Of a DNA stretch of 64,000 nt, positions 53,381 to 62,244 are shown in pieces. Each line of letters starts with the position of its first letter. Within the stretch, counting starts at the first letter, position 1. Origin of the DNA: Rhodobacteraceae bacterium Alg231-04 (lineage in GTDB: Bacteria > Pseudomonadota > Alphaproteobacteria > Rhodobacterales > Rhodobacteraceae); NCBI GenBank assembly GCA_900143635.1, contig FREY01000003.1, positions 511,220 through 575,219 on the forward strand. The letters run 5' to 3'. A program made the translations under genes and the position numbers. Below the pieces are notes generated by a model. It did not search any database and was not told the origin of the DNA. It saw only the letters and a program-made list of their open reading frames with translations.

Positions 53381-54391
53381 ATGGCCGCTACGTTGAAAGA
53401 TGTTGCCGAACGTGCAGGCGTTTCCCGCTCTGCTGTGTCTCGGACCTTCACGGATGGCGCTTCAGTCTCCGACAAGATGCGACGCAAGGTTGAGAAGGCG
53501 GCCGACGAGCTGGGCTATCAACCTAACTTTCTCGCCCGCAGCCTGACCACGCGGCGCACCAAACTGATCGGTCTTGTCTCTGACAACTTCACTAACCCAT
53601 TCTTTTTGCACGTTTTTGACCTGTTCACCTCAGAACTTCAGAAACGCGGGCTGCGGCCATTGCTGGTCAATATCTCGGGCCAGCACGATCCGGTTGAGAC
53701 CGCACAGATGCTGCGGCAATACTCGGTTGATGGTGTGATTGTGGCCTCGTCCACGGTCGAAAAAGGCTTCGTTGACGCCTTTCGCAAGGTCCGTCTGCCG
53801 GTCGTTTATACGTTTTCGCGCCACTCCAGCAGCCCGGATGTGAACATCGTCGGCATCGATAACGAGGCCGCCGGCGCCTTTGCTGCAGAGGTCCTGATCG
53901 GGCGCGGATACAAGAGAATCGGTTTCATGGGCGGCCCCGAAATCGCCACCTCAACCATGGATCGTTTCGTCGGATTCTCTCGTGTGATGGCACAGCACCC
54001 CGATCTGGAATTCACCCACAGTTTTGCCGAGGCCTATTCCTTCGATGCCGGGCGCGCGGAAATGCTGCGTGTGCTGGATGGCCAACGGGCCGAAGCCTAT
54101 TTCGGCGCGGATGACGTGATCTCGATCGGCGCATTGTCGGCCATGCAAAGCCATGGGCTGAAAGTGCCGGAAGATGTCGGTTTGATGGGGCTGAATGACC
54201 TGGAAATGGCCGGATGGGCCAATATCGACCTGACAACCATCCGTCAGCCGGTGCGCCAGATTGTCGAATCATCGGTGGAACTGATCGCCACCGCATTGGA
54301 AGAAAGCGACGAGGAACATGTTCCTCAGGCCCGGCTCTTCCCGGCCAGACTGGTGGAGCGGGGGACGCTACGCCCCCCGCAACAAAGTTAA
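53381..54391 (+). CDS. LacI family transcriptional regulator of the inositol cluster
   Basis: The 336-residue protein has a LacI helix-turn-helix and hinge (ATLKDVAERAGVSRSAVSRT, residues 3-22) and a periplasmic-binding-protein-like effector domain ending LFPARLVERGTLR. It is divergent from the ABC importer and sits between it and the iol enzymes. Both divergent promoter regions carry its probable operator. The inducer may be inositol or an early intermediate. Many bacteria use DeoR- or RpiR-type IolR instead, so this is a LacI-type solution. Confidence 0.9.
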   Translation: MAATLKDVAERAGVSRSAVSRTFTDGASVSDKMRRKVEKAADELGYQPNFLARSLTTRRTKLIGLVSDNFTNPFFLHVFDLFTSELQKRGLRPLLVNISGQHDPVETAQMLRQYSVDGVIVASSTVEKGFVDAFRKVRLPVVYTFSRHSSSPDVNIVGIDNEAAGAFAAEVLIGRGYKRIGFMGGPEIATSTMDRFVGFSRVMAQHPDLEFTHSFAEAYSFDAGRAEMLRVLDGQRAEAYFGADDVISIGALSAMQSHGLKVPEDVGLMGLNDLEMAGWANIDLTTIRQPVRQIVESSVELIATALEESDEEHVPQARLFPARLVERGTLRPPQQS

Positions 54392-55521
54392 CGGAACATC
54401 GGCGGACGCGCGTCCACCCATGCGCCTTTGCCCTTGGCCGAATCGACAGCCGCATAGACCGCAGCCATCGACCGAACGCCGGCCACGGCATCCGGAAGCC
54501 CGGCGCGTGTCTCGCCGCGAATCGCATCCGCCAGATCGCAGTAGATGTTGGCCACGGCCAGTGGGAAGCCTTCCGGGTGCGCGATGGAAACACGGCTCAG
54601 ACGCTGCGCATCCTCGTGCAGACCGCCTTCGCCTTTTTCGATGATCTGAGTGCGACCACCGACCGGAGTGTAGATCAGCTGGTTCGGCTGTTCCGAGGCC
54701 CAACGCAGACCGCCGGTTTCACCAAACACCTGAATGTCGAACCCGTGCTGACGACCGATCGCAACAGAAGAGGTCCAAAGCCGCCCAACAGTTCCGCCAC
54801 TCGTGCGGAAGTTGACCATCGCATCATCTTCCAGCTCACGGCTGGGGATGGTGGAGGCAAAATCTGCCGACAGGGTTTCGACCTCATCATTGCTGATAAA
54901 GCTGGCCATATGCATCGCGTGGATACCGCAATCGGCGAACTGGCCCGACACGCCGGCCATCGCCGGATCATAGCGCCAGCGCACCCGCGGATTGTCTGCA
55001 TCAGTCGCATCGCCGTGGTGACCGTGGCTGAAGTTTGCCACAACCAGACGCACCTTGCCGATCTCGCCCGCCTGCACCATCGCACGGGCCTGACGGACCA
55101 TCGGATAGGCTGAATAGCAGTAGTTCACGGCACAGATTTTGCCGGTTTTCTCAGCGATCCGTACGATCTCTTCACCTTCTTCGACGGTCATCGTCATCGG
55201 CTTTTCGCACAGCACGTTGAACCCGGCCTCAAGGAAGGATTTGGTGATCTCGAAATGTGTAGAATTGGGCGTTGCCACGGTGACCAGATCGATACGGTCT
55301 TCGCGGTTACGCTCGCCTTCCAGCATCTCTTCCCAGCCGCCATAAGCACGGTCAGATGCGATGCCCAGACGCTGGGCATATTCGCGGCCCGCCTCGGGGC
55401 GGTGATCCAGCGCGCCGGCTGCAAATTCAAACACGCCGTCGGCCAATGCGCCCAGACGGTGTGCTGGTCCGATCTGGCTGCCTTCGCCGCCGCCGATCAT
55501 GCCCCATTTCAGTTTTGCCAT
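54388..55521 (-). CDS. Gfo/Idh/MocA family oxidoreductase (inositol cluster, A)
   Basis: The 377-residue protein has an N-terminal Rossmann region (KLKWGMIGGGEGSQIGPAHR), the family lysine in NVLCEKPMTMT and a C-terminal alpha/beta domain with DCGIHAMHMASF. It is NAD(P)-dependent and in this setting probably oxidises or epimerises an inositol isomer such as scyllo- or chiro-inositol. Its stop overlaps the convergent LacI-type gene by 4 bases. It is third in a minus operon with the TIM-barrel gene. Confidence 0.88.
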   Translation of the reverse strand: MAKLKWGMIGGGEGSQIGPAHRLGALADGVFEFAAGALDHRPEAGREYAQRLGIASDRAYGGWEEMLEGERNREDRIDLVTVATPNSTHFEITKSFLEAGFNVLCEKPMTMTVEEGEEIVRIAEKTGKICAVNYCYSAYPMVRQARAMVQAGEIGKVRLVVANFSHGHHGDATDADNPRVRWRYDPAMAGVSGQFADCGIHAMHMASFISNDEVETLSADFASTIPSRELEDDAMVNFRTSGGTVGRLWTSSVAIGRQHGFDIQVFGETGGLRWASEQPNQLIYTPVGGRTQIIEKGEGGLHEDAQRLSRVSIAHPEGFPLAVANIYCDLADAIRGETRAGLPDAVAGVRSMAAVYAAVDSAKGKGAWVDARPPMFR

Positions 55522-55532
55522 GGGTCTAGTCC

Positions 55533-56429
55533 TTACTTAAAGCCAATGGATTCAAGGTATTCGCGGTTCACGCGTGCATCACCCAGCGGGTCGGGGTCCA
55601 AGGTGGGATCGCAGTCCTGTTCGATGGTGCACCAGCCCGAGAAGTTCGCGTCCAGCAGCAACTGACGTACTGCGGGGAAGTCGACTTCGCCGTCGGACAG
55701 GTTGCAGAAGATGCCCTGGCCACAAGCGTCGTAGAACCCGGTGCGGTTGGCGATGGCATCGGCCTTCACCTGAGCGCTGGTCGATTTGAAGTGCACGTAG
55801 GTGATGCGGTCCATGTGGCGCTTCATGAAGGCCACCGGGTCAAAACCCGCATAGGTACAATGGCCAGTGTCGATGCAAAGCTTCAGCAGGTCGCTGTCGA
55901 TCTCGCTCAGCAGCTTTTCGACTTCGGGTTCGAAGTCCATGAAGCCGCCCGCGTGCGGGTGCAGTTCGACCAGCAGGCCGTGGCTGTTGCCCATCTCGGC
56001 AATCTCGCGGAAACGACCGACATAGGCGGCCCATTCCTCGGCACCCATTTGCTCGGCTTCGGCGGGGCGACCAGCGGTCGGTGCGCGACGCGGCGAGATC
56101 GAATCGATCAGCACCAGATGCTTGGCACCATGGGCCACCAGCGCCTTACAGGTCCGCTCAGCGGCATCTTTCACCTGATCCCAAGCGTCCGCATCATGGA
56201 ACGGCTGGAAGACCACGCCACCGATCAACTCAAGGTCGAATTCCTTCAGCGCTGCACGCAGCTCTTCAGGGTCCTCGGGCATGAAGCCGATGGGGCCAAG
56301 TTCAATGCCCTTATAGCCCGCATCCGCGCATTCTTTCAGCACGGTGCGCCATTCGGGATTGCGCGGATCTTTTGCAAATTCGACACCCCAGGAGCAGGGC
56401 GCGTTGCCAATTCTGATAGTCATGTTCAT
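55533..56429 (-). CDS. iolE: TIM-barrel sugar isomerase/dehydratase, probable inosose dehydratase
   Basis: The 298-residue xylose-isomerase-like TIM barrel has RIGNAPCSWGVEF at the start, GYKGIELGPIGF, ELHPHAGGFMD and CIDTGHCTYAGFDPV with metal-binding Glu/His/Asp residues, and a late CTIEQDCDP. It is the only candidate in the window for the dehydration of 2-keto-myo-inositol between IolG and IolD. The N-terminus differs from classical IolE (NPIxWxND pattern), so an IolI/IolH-type isomerase remains possible. It sits between two Gfo/Idh/MocA genes. Confidence 0.65.
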   Translation of the reverse strand: MNMTIRIGNAPCSWGVEFAKDPRNPEWRTVLKECADAGYKGIELGPIGFMPEDPEELRAALKEFDLELIGGVVFQPFHDADAWDQVKDAAERTCKALVAHGAKHLVLIDSISPRRAPTAGRPAEAEQMGAEEWAAYVGRFREIAEMGNSHGLLVELHPHAGGFMDFEPEVEKLLSEIDSDLLKLCIDTGHCTYAGFDPVAFMKRHMDRITYVHFKSTSAQVKADAIANRTGFYDACGQGIFCNLSDGEVDFPAVRQLLLDANFSGWCTIEQDCDPTLDPDPLGDARVNREYLESIGFK

Positions 56430-56446
56430 TTAGCCTTTTAGAACAG

Positions 56447-57550
56447 TCATACGGATGCGGTATCAACCCAAGCGCGTGCCTTGTGAGACGCATGAGCCGC
56501 CGCGATGATCTGGTTGACCTCCATTCCATCGCGGAATGTGGGCCAGATGTTTCTCCCTTCGGCAATCGCCGTCAGGAAGTCTTTTGCCTCAATCAGGATC
56601 TGATCCTGATAGCCGGTGCCATGACCGGGACCCTGACAGAAGGGCAGGTAATCGGGGTGCGCCGGGCCGGTCAGGATCTTGGTAAATCCACGCTGTGCCG
56701 CGTCGCCTTCGGCCTTATAGAGCCAGATCGCGTTCTGATCTTCCTGATCGAAGCGGATCGACCCTTTGGTACCGTGAATTTCATAGGCGTAGCCCATTTT
56801 GCGACCAGTTGCGACACGGCTGAAATAGAGATGCCCCATCACGCCATTTTCGAACCGGCACATCATCTGGCCGTGGTCGTCATTGGTCACCTTGCCGCCC
56901 GGACGGGAGGCATGCACGGTCTCAATCTCGGCCATAACGCTTTTAATCGGGCCCGCCAAACGCAGAGCCCCGTTGATCATATGCGGCGCCAGATCGCCCA
57001 TGCAGCCATTGGCCTCTCCCTCGCAGCGCCAGGTGGCGGGCTGTTCGGGATCGGCGTAAAAATCTTCGGTATGTTCGCCGCGGAACCAGGTGATCTCGCC
57101 AATGGCGCCATCCTGGATCAGCTGCAGCGCATATTGGCTGGCCGGTGTGCGTATGTAGTTGAATCCGGTCATATTTATCACGCCGGAGCCTTCGGCAGCG
57201 GCAACCATGGCGCGGCTGTCTTCCAGCGAGGCACCCAAGGGTTTTTCGCAAAACACCGGCTTGCCAAGCTTGAATGCAGCCTCTGCCACTTCGCGGTGCG
57301 TTGCCTGCGGCGACGCGATCACAATGGCTTCGACCGCCGGATCATTGACCATCGCACGCCAATCGTCGGTTGCACGTTGAAAGCCGTACGCAACCCGGTA
57401 GCGTTCTGCCGAGTTCATAGAGGTCGCACAGACCATTTCCAGACGAGGACGCAGGGCTGTGTTGAACACAGCGCCTACTGCGGACATGGCAACCGCATGG
57501 GCCTTGCCCATATAGCCGCCGCCCATGATGGCGATGCCAATCTCCGACAT
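56447..57550 (-). CDS. Gfo/Idh/MocA family oxidoreductase (inositol cluster, B)
   Basis: The 367-residue protein has Rossmann GIAIMGGGYMGKAHA, VFCEKPLGASLEDS with the catalytic Lys, and GCMGDLAPHMINGAL in place of the common D.G.H.iD. It is first in the minus operon, divergent from iolD with an operator between them. A substrate in inositol or glycoside metabolism is likely; the precise one cannot be read from the sequence. Confidence 0.88.
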   Translation of the reverse strand: MSEIGIAIMGGGYMGKAHAVAMSAVGAVFNTALRPRLEMVCATSMNSAERYRVAYGFQRATDDWRAMVNDPAVEAIVIASPQATHREVAEAAFKLGKPVFCEKPLGASLEDSRAMVAAAEGSGVINMTGFNYIRTPASQYALQLIQDGAIGEITWFRGEHTEDFYADPEQPATWRCEGEANGCMGDLAPHMINGALRLAGPIKSVMAEIETVHASRPGGKVTNDDHGQMMCRFENGVMGHLYFSRVATGRKMGYAYEIHGTKGSIRFDQEDQNAIWLYKAEGDAAQRGFTKILTGPAHPDYLPFCQGPGHGTGYQDQILIEAKDFLTAIAEGRNIWPTFRDGMEVNQIIAAAHASHKARAWVDTASV

Positions 57551-57584
57551 GGTAACTCTTCTCCAGCACTGTTCGAAAAAAATA

Positions 57585-57600
57585 TTGCAACCGGTTTCAA
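57585..57600. promoter_or_regulatory. Second LacI-type operator (iolD / dehydrogenase divergent promoter)
   Basis: TTGCAACCGGTTTCAA differs by one base from the core of the palindrome at 53283-53300. On the plus strand TTGCAA (57585-57590) with TATCTT (57607-57612, spacer 16) can form the iolD promoter, so the operator covers the -35 region. It links the catabolic genes to the same LacI-type regulator. Confidence 0.8.
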
Positions 57601-57660
57601 AAAACGTATCTTCATAGTCGGCATACCGTCAAGTTGAATCGACGGGTGAGGGAAAAATCC

Positions 57661-59550
57661 ATGAACCAGACCACACATATTTCCGCGGCGGACGACACAA
57701 TCTGCCTGACGACCGCACAGGCCATCGTTCGCTGGATGGCGAACCAATATATTGAAATCAATGGCGAAGAGCAGCGCGTCTTCGGCGGCGGCTTCGGCAT
57801 TTTTGGCCACGGCAACGTATCCTGCCTGGGCGAGGCCCTGCACGATCACCGCGAAGAGCTGCCGCTCTATCGTGGCCAGAACGAGCAATCCATGGGATTC
57901 GCTGCGGCCGCCTATACCAAATACCACCTGCGCCAGCGCATCATGTTCTGCACCGCTTCGGCTGGTCCCGGCACATCGAACCTGGTGACATCCGCCGCAT
58001 TGGCCCACGCCAACCGCCTGCCGATGTTCCTGCTGTGCGGTGACGCCTTCATGACGCGTCTGCCAGACCCTGTCCTGCAGCAGATAGAAAACTTCAACGA
58101 TCCGACCTTCGGCGTGAATGACGCATTCAAACCCGTCACCCGCTATTGGGACCGTATCTGCCACCCGGCGCAGATCATCCAGTCGCTGCCCAACGCGCTG
58201 GCCACCATGCTGGACCCGGCCGATTGCGGCCCCGCCTTCCTTGGCCTTCCGCAAGATGTGCAGGGTTGGACCTATGATTACCCGGCCGCCATGTTCGACC
58301 GCAAGGTGCACCGCATCCGCTGTCAGGCACCCGACGCGGCCGAAGTTGCTGATGCAGCCGAGATTCTGGCCACTGCCGAACGCCCGATGATCATCGCGGG
58401 CGGCGGCGTTCAGTACTCCGGCGCGGTCGAAGAGCTGACAAAGTTTGCCGAAGACCGCGGCATTCCGGTGGTGGAAACCATCGCCGGTCGCGCCAATCTT
58501 CTGAATGACCACCCGCTGAACACCGGCCCGCTGGGCGTCACCGGCTCCAATTCGGCCAATGCCGTTGCCGAAAAGGCCGATGTGATTCTCGCCGTGGGCA
58601 CCCGTCTGCAGGATTTCACCACCGGATCCTGGACCGCCTTTGATAAGGCCGCCAAGATCGTCACGGTGAACGTCGGCCGTCACGATGCCGCCAAACACCT
58701 GTCGACCCCGGTTGTGGGCGATGCCAAACTTGGGCTGAATGCGCTGGCAACGGCCACGAAAGGCTACAAAACCCCCGGCAGCTGGACCGAATTTGCGCAA
58801 AGTGAGCGCAAATCCTGGGACGCCTATGTGGCCGAGAATGTCTCCCACGGAAATCGTCCGAACTCCTATGCGCAAGCCATCGGCGTGGTGAACGAACTTT
58901 GCGACCCTGCCGACCGCGTTGTGGCAGCGGCAGGCGGCCTTCCGGCCGAGGTCACTGCCAACTGGCGGACCCTCAAGGGCGGCACGGTTGACGTAGAATT
59001 TGGTTTCTCCTGCATGGGTTACGAGATTGCTGGCGGTTGGGGCGCACGTATCGCCCAGGCCGAAGGTGAACAGGATCAGGACACCATCGTCTTTACCGGT
59101 GACGGCTCCTACATGCTGATGAACTCGGACATCTATTCGTCCGTGCTGAGCCAGAAGAAGATGATCGTGCTGGTGCTCGACAACGGTGGTTTTGCGGTGA
59201 TCAACAAGCTGCAGAACAACACCGGCAACGAGAGCTTCAACAACCTCATCGCTGACTGCCCCACCATTCCGCAGCCTTTCGCTGTCGACTTTGAAGCGCA
59301 TGCGCGCTCCATGGGGGCCATCGCCGAAACCGTCGCCAACCCCGCAGAGCTGGGCGAGGCGTTCAAACGCGCCAAGGCCGCCGACAAGACTTACGTGATC
59401 TGCATGCAGGTCGACCCTTACGAGGGCTGGACCACCGAGGGCCACACCTGGTGGGAAGTCGGCACGCCGCATATCACCGAAAACGACAAGGTGCGCGCCG
59501 CCCATGTTGACTGGGAATCCTCCCGCTCCAAACAGCGCAAAGGGGTCTGA
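57661..59550 (+). CDS. iolD: 3D-(3,5/4)-trihydroxycyclohexane-1,2-dione hydrolase IolD
   Basis: The 629-residue thiamine-diphosphate enzyme opens the inositol-derived ring to 5-deoxyglucuronate. It has the IolD start TICLTTAQAIVRWMANQYIE, GGGFGIFGHGNV, the ThDP glutamate in RGQNEQSMGFAAAAY and the GDGSYMLMNSDIYSS then LDNGGFAVIN cofactor motif. The ATG at 57661 has GAGGGA 8 bases upstream. First gene of iolD-C-B-aldolase-iolG. Confidence 0.95.
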   Translation: MNQTTHISAADDTICLTTAQAIVRWMANQYIEINGEEQRVFGGGFGIFGHGNVSCLGEALHDHREELPLYRGQNEQSMGFAAAAYTKYHLRQRIMFCTASAGPGTSNLVTSAALAHANRLPMFLLCGDAFMTRLPDPVLQQIENFNDPTFGVNDAFKPVTRYWDRICHPAQIIQSLPNALATMLDPADCGPAFLGLPQDVQGWTYDYPAAMFDRKVHRIRCQAPDAAEVADAAEILATAERPMIIAGGGVQYSGAVEELTKFAEDRGIPVVETIAGRANLLNDHPLNTGPLGVTGSNSANAVAEKADVILAVGTRLQDFTTGSWTAFDKAAKIVTVNVGRHDAAKHLSTPVVGDAKLGLNALATATKGYKTPGSWTEFAQSERKSWDAYVAENVSHGNRPNSYAQAIGVVNELCDPADRVVAAAGGLPAEVTANWRTLKGGTVDVEFGFSCMGYEIAGGWGARIAQAEGEQDQDTIVFTGDGSYMLMNSDIYSSVLSQKKMIVLVLDNGGFAVINKLQNNTGNESFNNLIADCPTIPQPFAVDFEAHARSMGAIAETVANPAELGEAFKRAKAADKTYVICMQVDPYEGWTTEGHTWWEVGTPHITENDKVRAAHVDWESSRSKQRKGV

Positions 59551-59551
59551 G

Positions 59552-60538
59552 GTGGATCTGATTGAAAGCCTTAAGGCCAAGAACTTCGTCGTCATCGGGC
59601 GGGCCGGTATGGATCTCTATGCAGATCCTCCCGGCACCCCGATCGAGCAGGCAGGCAATTTCTATGCCTGCCTCGGCGGATCGTCGGCCAATATCGCAGC
59701 CGGTATCGTCAAACACGGCGGCAAAGCCGCGCTGGTGACTTCCGTGTCCGATGATGCCGTGGGCCGCTTCTGCCTGCAGCAGCTGGACAATTACGGTGTC
59801 GATAAGACCCACGTGAAAACCGTGGGCGGTGAAGCGCGCAATTCGCTCGCTGTGGTCGACACCAATGGCGAAAACACCCAGGCGGTAATCTACCGCAACG
59901 AGGCCGCCGACTTCGTGATGACCGAAGCCGACGTGGCCGAGGTCGATTTCAGCCAATACGCGGCGCTGATCACCACCGGCACCGTCTTTGCGGCAGAGCC
60001 CTCGCGCTCGGCCACCTTCCTTGCGTTTGAAAAAGCCAAGGCCGCTGGCCTGCCGTTGATTTTTGACGTGGATTACCGCCCCTACTCCTGGCCTTCGGCC
60101 GAGGTAGCAGCAGAGACCTATTCGCGTGCTGCCGCCATGTGCGACATCATCATCGGCAACGATGTCGAATTCGGTTTCATGGCGGTCGATTACGACAAAG
60201 GCCTTGAAAAGGCACGTGAATTGGCGAAATCAACTGCCAGCATCGTGGTCTACAAAATGGGCCATGAGGGCGCGATCACCATCACGCCCGAGGAAGAATT
60301 CCGCACCGGCATCTACAAGGTCGACGCGCTGAAACCCACCGGGGCTGGCGATAGTTTCCTCGGCGGTTTCATCACTGCACTGGCGGCTGGCTACGGCCTG
60401 CAAAAGTCCGTTTTGCGCGGTTCTGCCTGTGCCTCCATCGTTGTCAGCCGCGTGGCCTGCGCGCCCGCCAGCCCAACCCCTGCCGAACTCGACGAGTTTC
60501 TGGCCAATCACCCCGGCCCGTCCGGGGACAAAGGATAA
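59552..60538 (+). CDS. iolC: 5-dehydro-2-deoxygluconokinase IolC
   Basis: The 328-residue PfkB-family kinase has VVIGRAGMDLYADPPGTPIE, GGSSANIAAG and the PTGAGDSFLGGF anion-hole/catalytic Asp motif. It phosphorylates 2-deoxy-5-keto-gluconate. The start is GTG at 59552, one base after the iolD stop, with AAAGGGG upstream. An ATG at 59504 would overlap iolD and add non-family residues. Confidence 0.94.
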   Translation: MDLIESLKAKNFVVIGRAGMDLYADPPGTPIEQAGNFYACLGGSSANIAAGIVKHGGKAALVTSVSDDAVGRFCLQQLDNYGVDKTHVKTVGGEARNSLAVVDTNGENTQAVIYRNEAADFVMTEADVAEVDFSQYAALITTGTVFAAEPSRSATFLAFEKAKAAGLPLIFDVDYRPYSWPSAEVAAETYSRAAAMCDIIIGNDVEFGFMAVDYDKGLEKARELAKSTASIVVYKMGHEGAITITPEEEFRTGIYKVDALKPTGAGDSFLGGFITALAAGYGLQKSVLRGSACASIVVSRVACAPASPTPAELDEFLANHPGPSGDKG

Positions 60539-60543
60539 AACCC

Positions 60544-61386
60544 ATGCATTACGCCCCATTTGACAACCAGAACAAACCCATCGTCGATGTGGAAGACGGG
60601 CTGGTGCCGCTGAACTACTTCAACATCGTCAAGCTGAAGAAGGGCGAGGCATTTGAATACCAAGTGCCGGGTTATGAAACCTGCATCGTGCCAGCAACTG
60701 GCACCGTTGACGTAGATGTCGAAGGTGTGGCCTTTGCATCGCTTGGCAACCGCCGCGTTGATGTTTGGGGCGGTGAGCCCGAAGGCGCCTATGTGCCGTC
60801 GGGTGCCAAGGCGCAGATGGTCTGCCTGTCTGACGAGGCCGAAGTCTTTGTCGCCGGTGCCAAATACGACAAGGTCCTGTCTCCCTTCGACGTGCGCGCT
60901 GACGGTATTGATCTGGTCCAGTATGGTTCGGACGACACCAAAACTCACCGTAAAATCAAGCACATCCTCGGTCAGAAGCAGCACGACAAGGTCGGCCGCC
61001 TGCTGGTGTCCGAGCTGTTCACCGTTGGTGCCGGCGGCTGGTCTGGCTTTCCCAGCCACAAGCATGACACCGACCGTCTGCCGACCGAAACCCGCCACGA
61101 CGAGACCTACAACTTCCGCTTCAAGCCGAACCACGGGTCCGGCCTGCAGATGCTGCAGCGTGTCGACAATGAACCGGGCGACGCCTACCACATCGTTGAT
61201 GGCTCCACGATCTGCATCGACAAGGGCTACCACCCCTGTGCCGCCCTGCCCGGCTATGAAATGTATTATTTCACCATTCTCGGCGGTCTGTCTCAGCGCA
61301 GCCTGAAGCAGTTCTTCCAGCCGACGCATGAATATCAGGTCGAGACCATTCCCGGCATCAAAGACATGGTAGCCAAGTTCAAATGA
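60544..61386 (+). CDS. iolB: 5-deoxy-glucuronate isomerase IolB
   Basis: The 280-residue double-cupin protein has PSHKHDTDRLPTETRHDETYN (His and Glu metal ligands; 20+ region at about 174-194) and a KGYHPCAALPGYEMYYF ending. It isomerises 5-deoxyglucuronate to 2-deoxy-5-keto-gluconate, the IolC substrate. It overlaps the aldolase gene by ATGA. Confidence 0.94.
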   Translation: MHYAPFDNQNKPIVDVEDGLVPLNYFNIVKLKKGEAFEYQVPGYETCIVPATGTVDVDVEGVAFASLGNRRVDVWGGEPEGAYVPSGAKAQMVCLSDEAEVFVAGAKYDKVLSPFDVRADGIDLVQYGSDDTKTHRKIKHILGQKQHDKVGRLLVSELFTVGAGGWSGFPSHKHDTDRLPTETRHDETYNFRFKPNHGSGLQMLQRVDNEPGDAYHIVDGSTICIDKGYHPCAALPGYEMYYFTILGGLSQRSLKQFFQPTHEYQVETIPGIKDMVAKFK

Positions 61387-62219
61387 CCCTCGCGACACTT
61401 TCAGAGGTTCTCCAGCCCGCGCTGCGCCACGGTTATGCCGTGGCCGGTGTGGTGACACTCGGCTGGGAAGACATGATGGCCTATGTGCAGGCAGCAGAGG
61501 CCGAAGGCCGCCCGCTGATCCTGCAGGCTGGGCCCGGTTGCCGCGCCCACACACCGCTGCCCATCCTTGGCACAATGTTCCGCACCCTTGCCGAACAGGC
61601 CTCGGTTCCGGTGGTGGCACATCTTGATCACGGCTATTCGGCGGAAGACTGCCGCATCGCTATCGACTGCGGTTTCTCCTCGGTGATGTTTGACGGTTCG
61701 CGCAAGCCGCTTGCGCAAAACATCGCAGAAACGGCAGAAATTGCAGAAATGGCCCATAAAGCCGGCGTATCTTGCGAAGGTGAGATCGGTTTTGTCGGCT
61801 ATGATGGCGGCGAAGCCTCCAATGGCACCGACCCGAGTGAGGCCGCAAAGTTTGCGGTTGAAACCGGTGTGGACGCCATGGCTGTCTCGGTTGGCAACGT
61901 GCATTTGCAGCAGGATGCCGGCAAGGGCCTGGACGTGGACCGCATCCGCGCAATCGAAGCGGTGACAAATGTCCCGCTGGTGATCCACGGTGGCTCCGGC
62001 GTGCCAACAGAGCAGCGCAAGATGCTGGCCGAAACTTCTGCGATCAGCAAATACAACATCGGCACCGAGCTGCGCATGGCCTTTGGCGCTGCACTGCACG
62101 AGGCCGTGACCCGCGATCCGGCACGTTTTGACCGCAACGAGATCCTTAAAGAGGTGATCGACCCGCTGTCAGAAGCCGCCCGCACAATGCTGCGCAGCAT
62201 GGGCAAAATGCCCGCCTGA
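61383..62219 (+). CDS. iolJ: Class II aldolase, IolJ-like
   Basis: The 278-residue Zn aldolase of the fructose-bisphosphate/tagatose-bisphosphate family has VPVVAHLDHGYSAEDC (Asp and first Zn His), CEGEIGFVGYDGGEAS and LVIHGGSGVP with a Zn His. In this operon the expected substrate is 2-deoxy-5-keto-gluconate 6-phosphate, split to DHAP and malonate semialdehyde. General aldolase activity cannot be excluded from sequence. Confidence 0.85.
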   Translation: MTLATLSEVLQPALRHGYAVAGVVTLGWEDMMAYVQAAEAEGRPLILQAGPGCRAHTPLPILGTMFRTLAEQASVPVVAHLDHGYSAEDCRIAIDCGFSSVMFDGSRKPLAQNIAETAEIAEMAHKAGVSCEGEIGFVGYDGGEASNGTDPSEAAKFAVETGVDAMAVSVGNVHLQQDAGKGLDVDRIRAIEAVTNVPLVIHGGSGVPTEQRKMLAETSAISKYNIGTELRMAFGAALHEAVTRDPARFDRNEILKEVIDPLSEAARTMLRSMGKMPA

Positions 62220-62244
62220 TTCGGTAACTAGAAAGACGAGTAAC

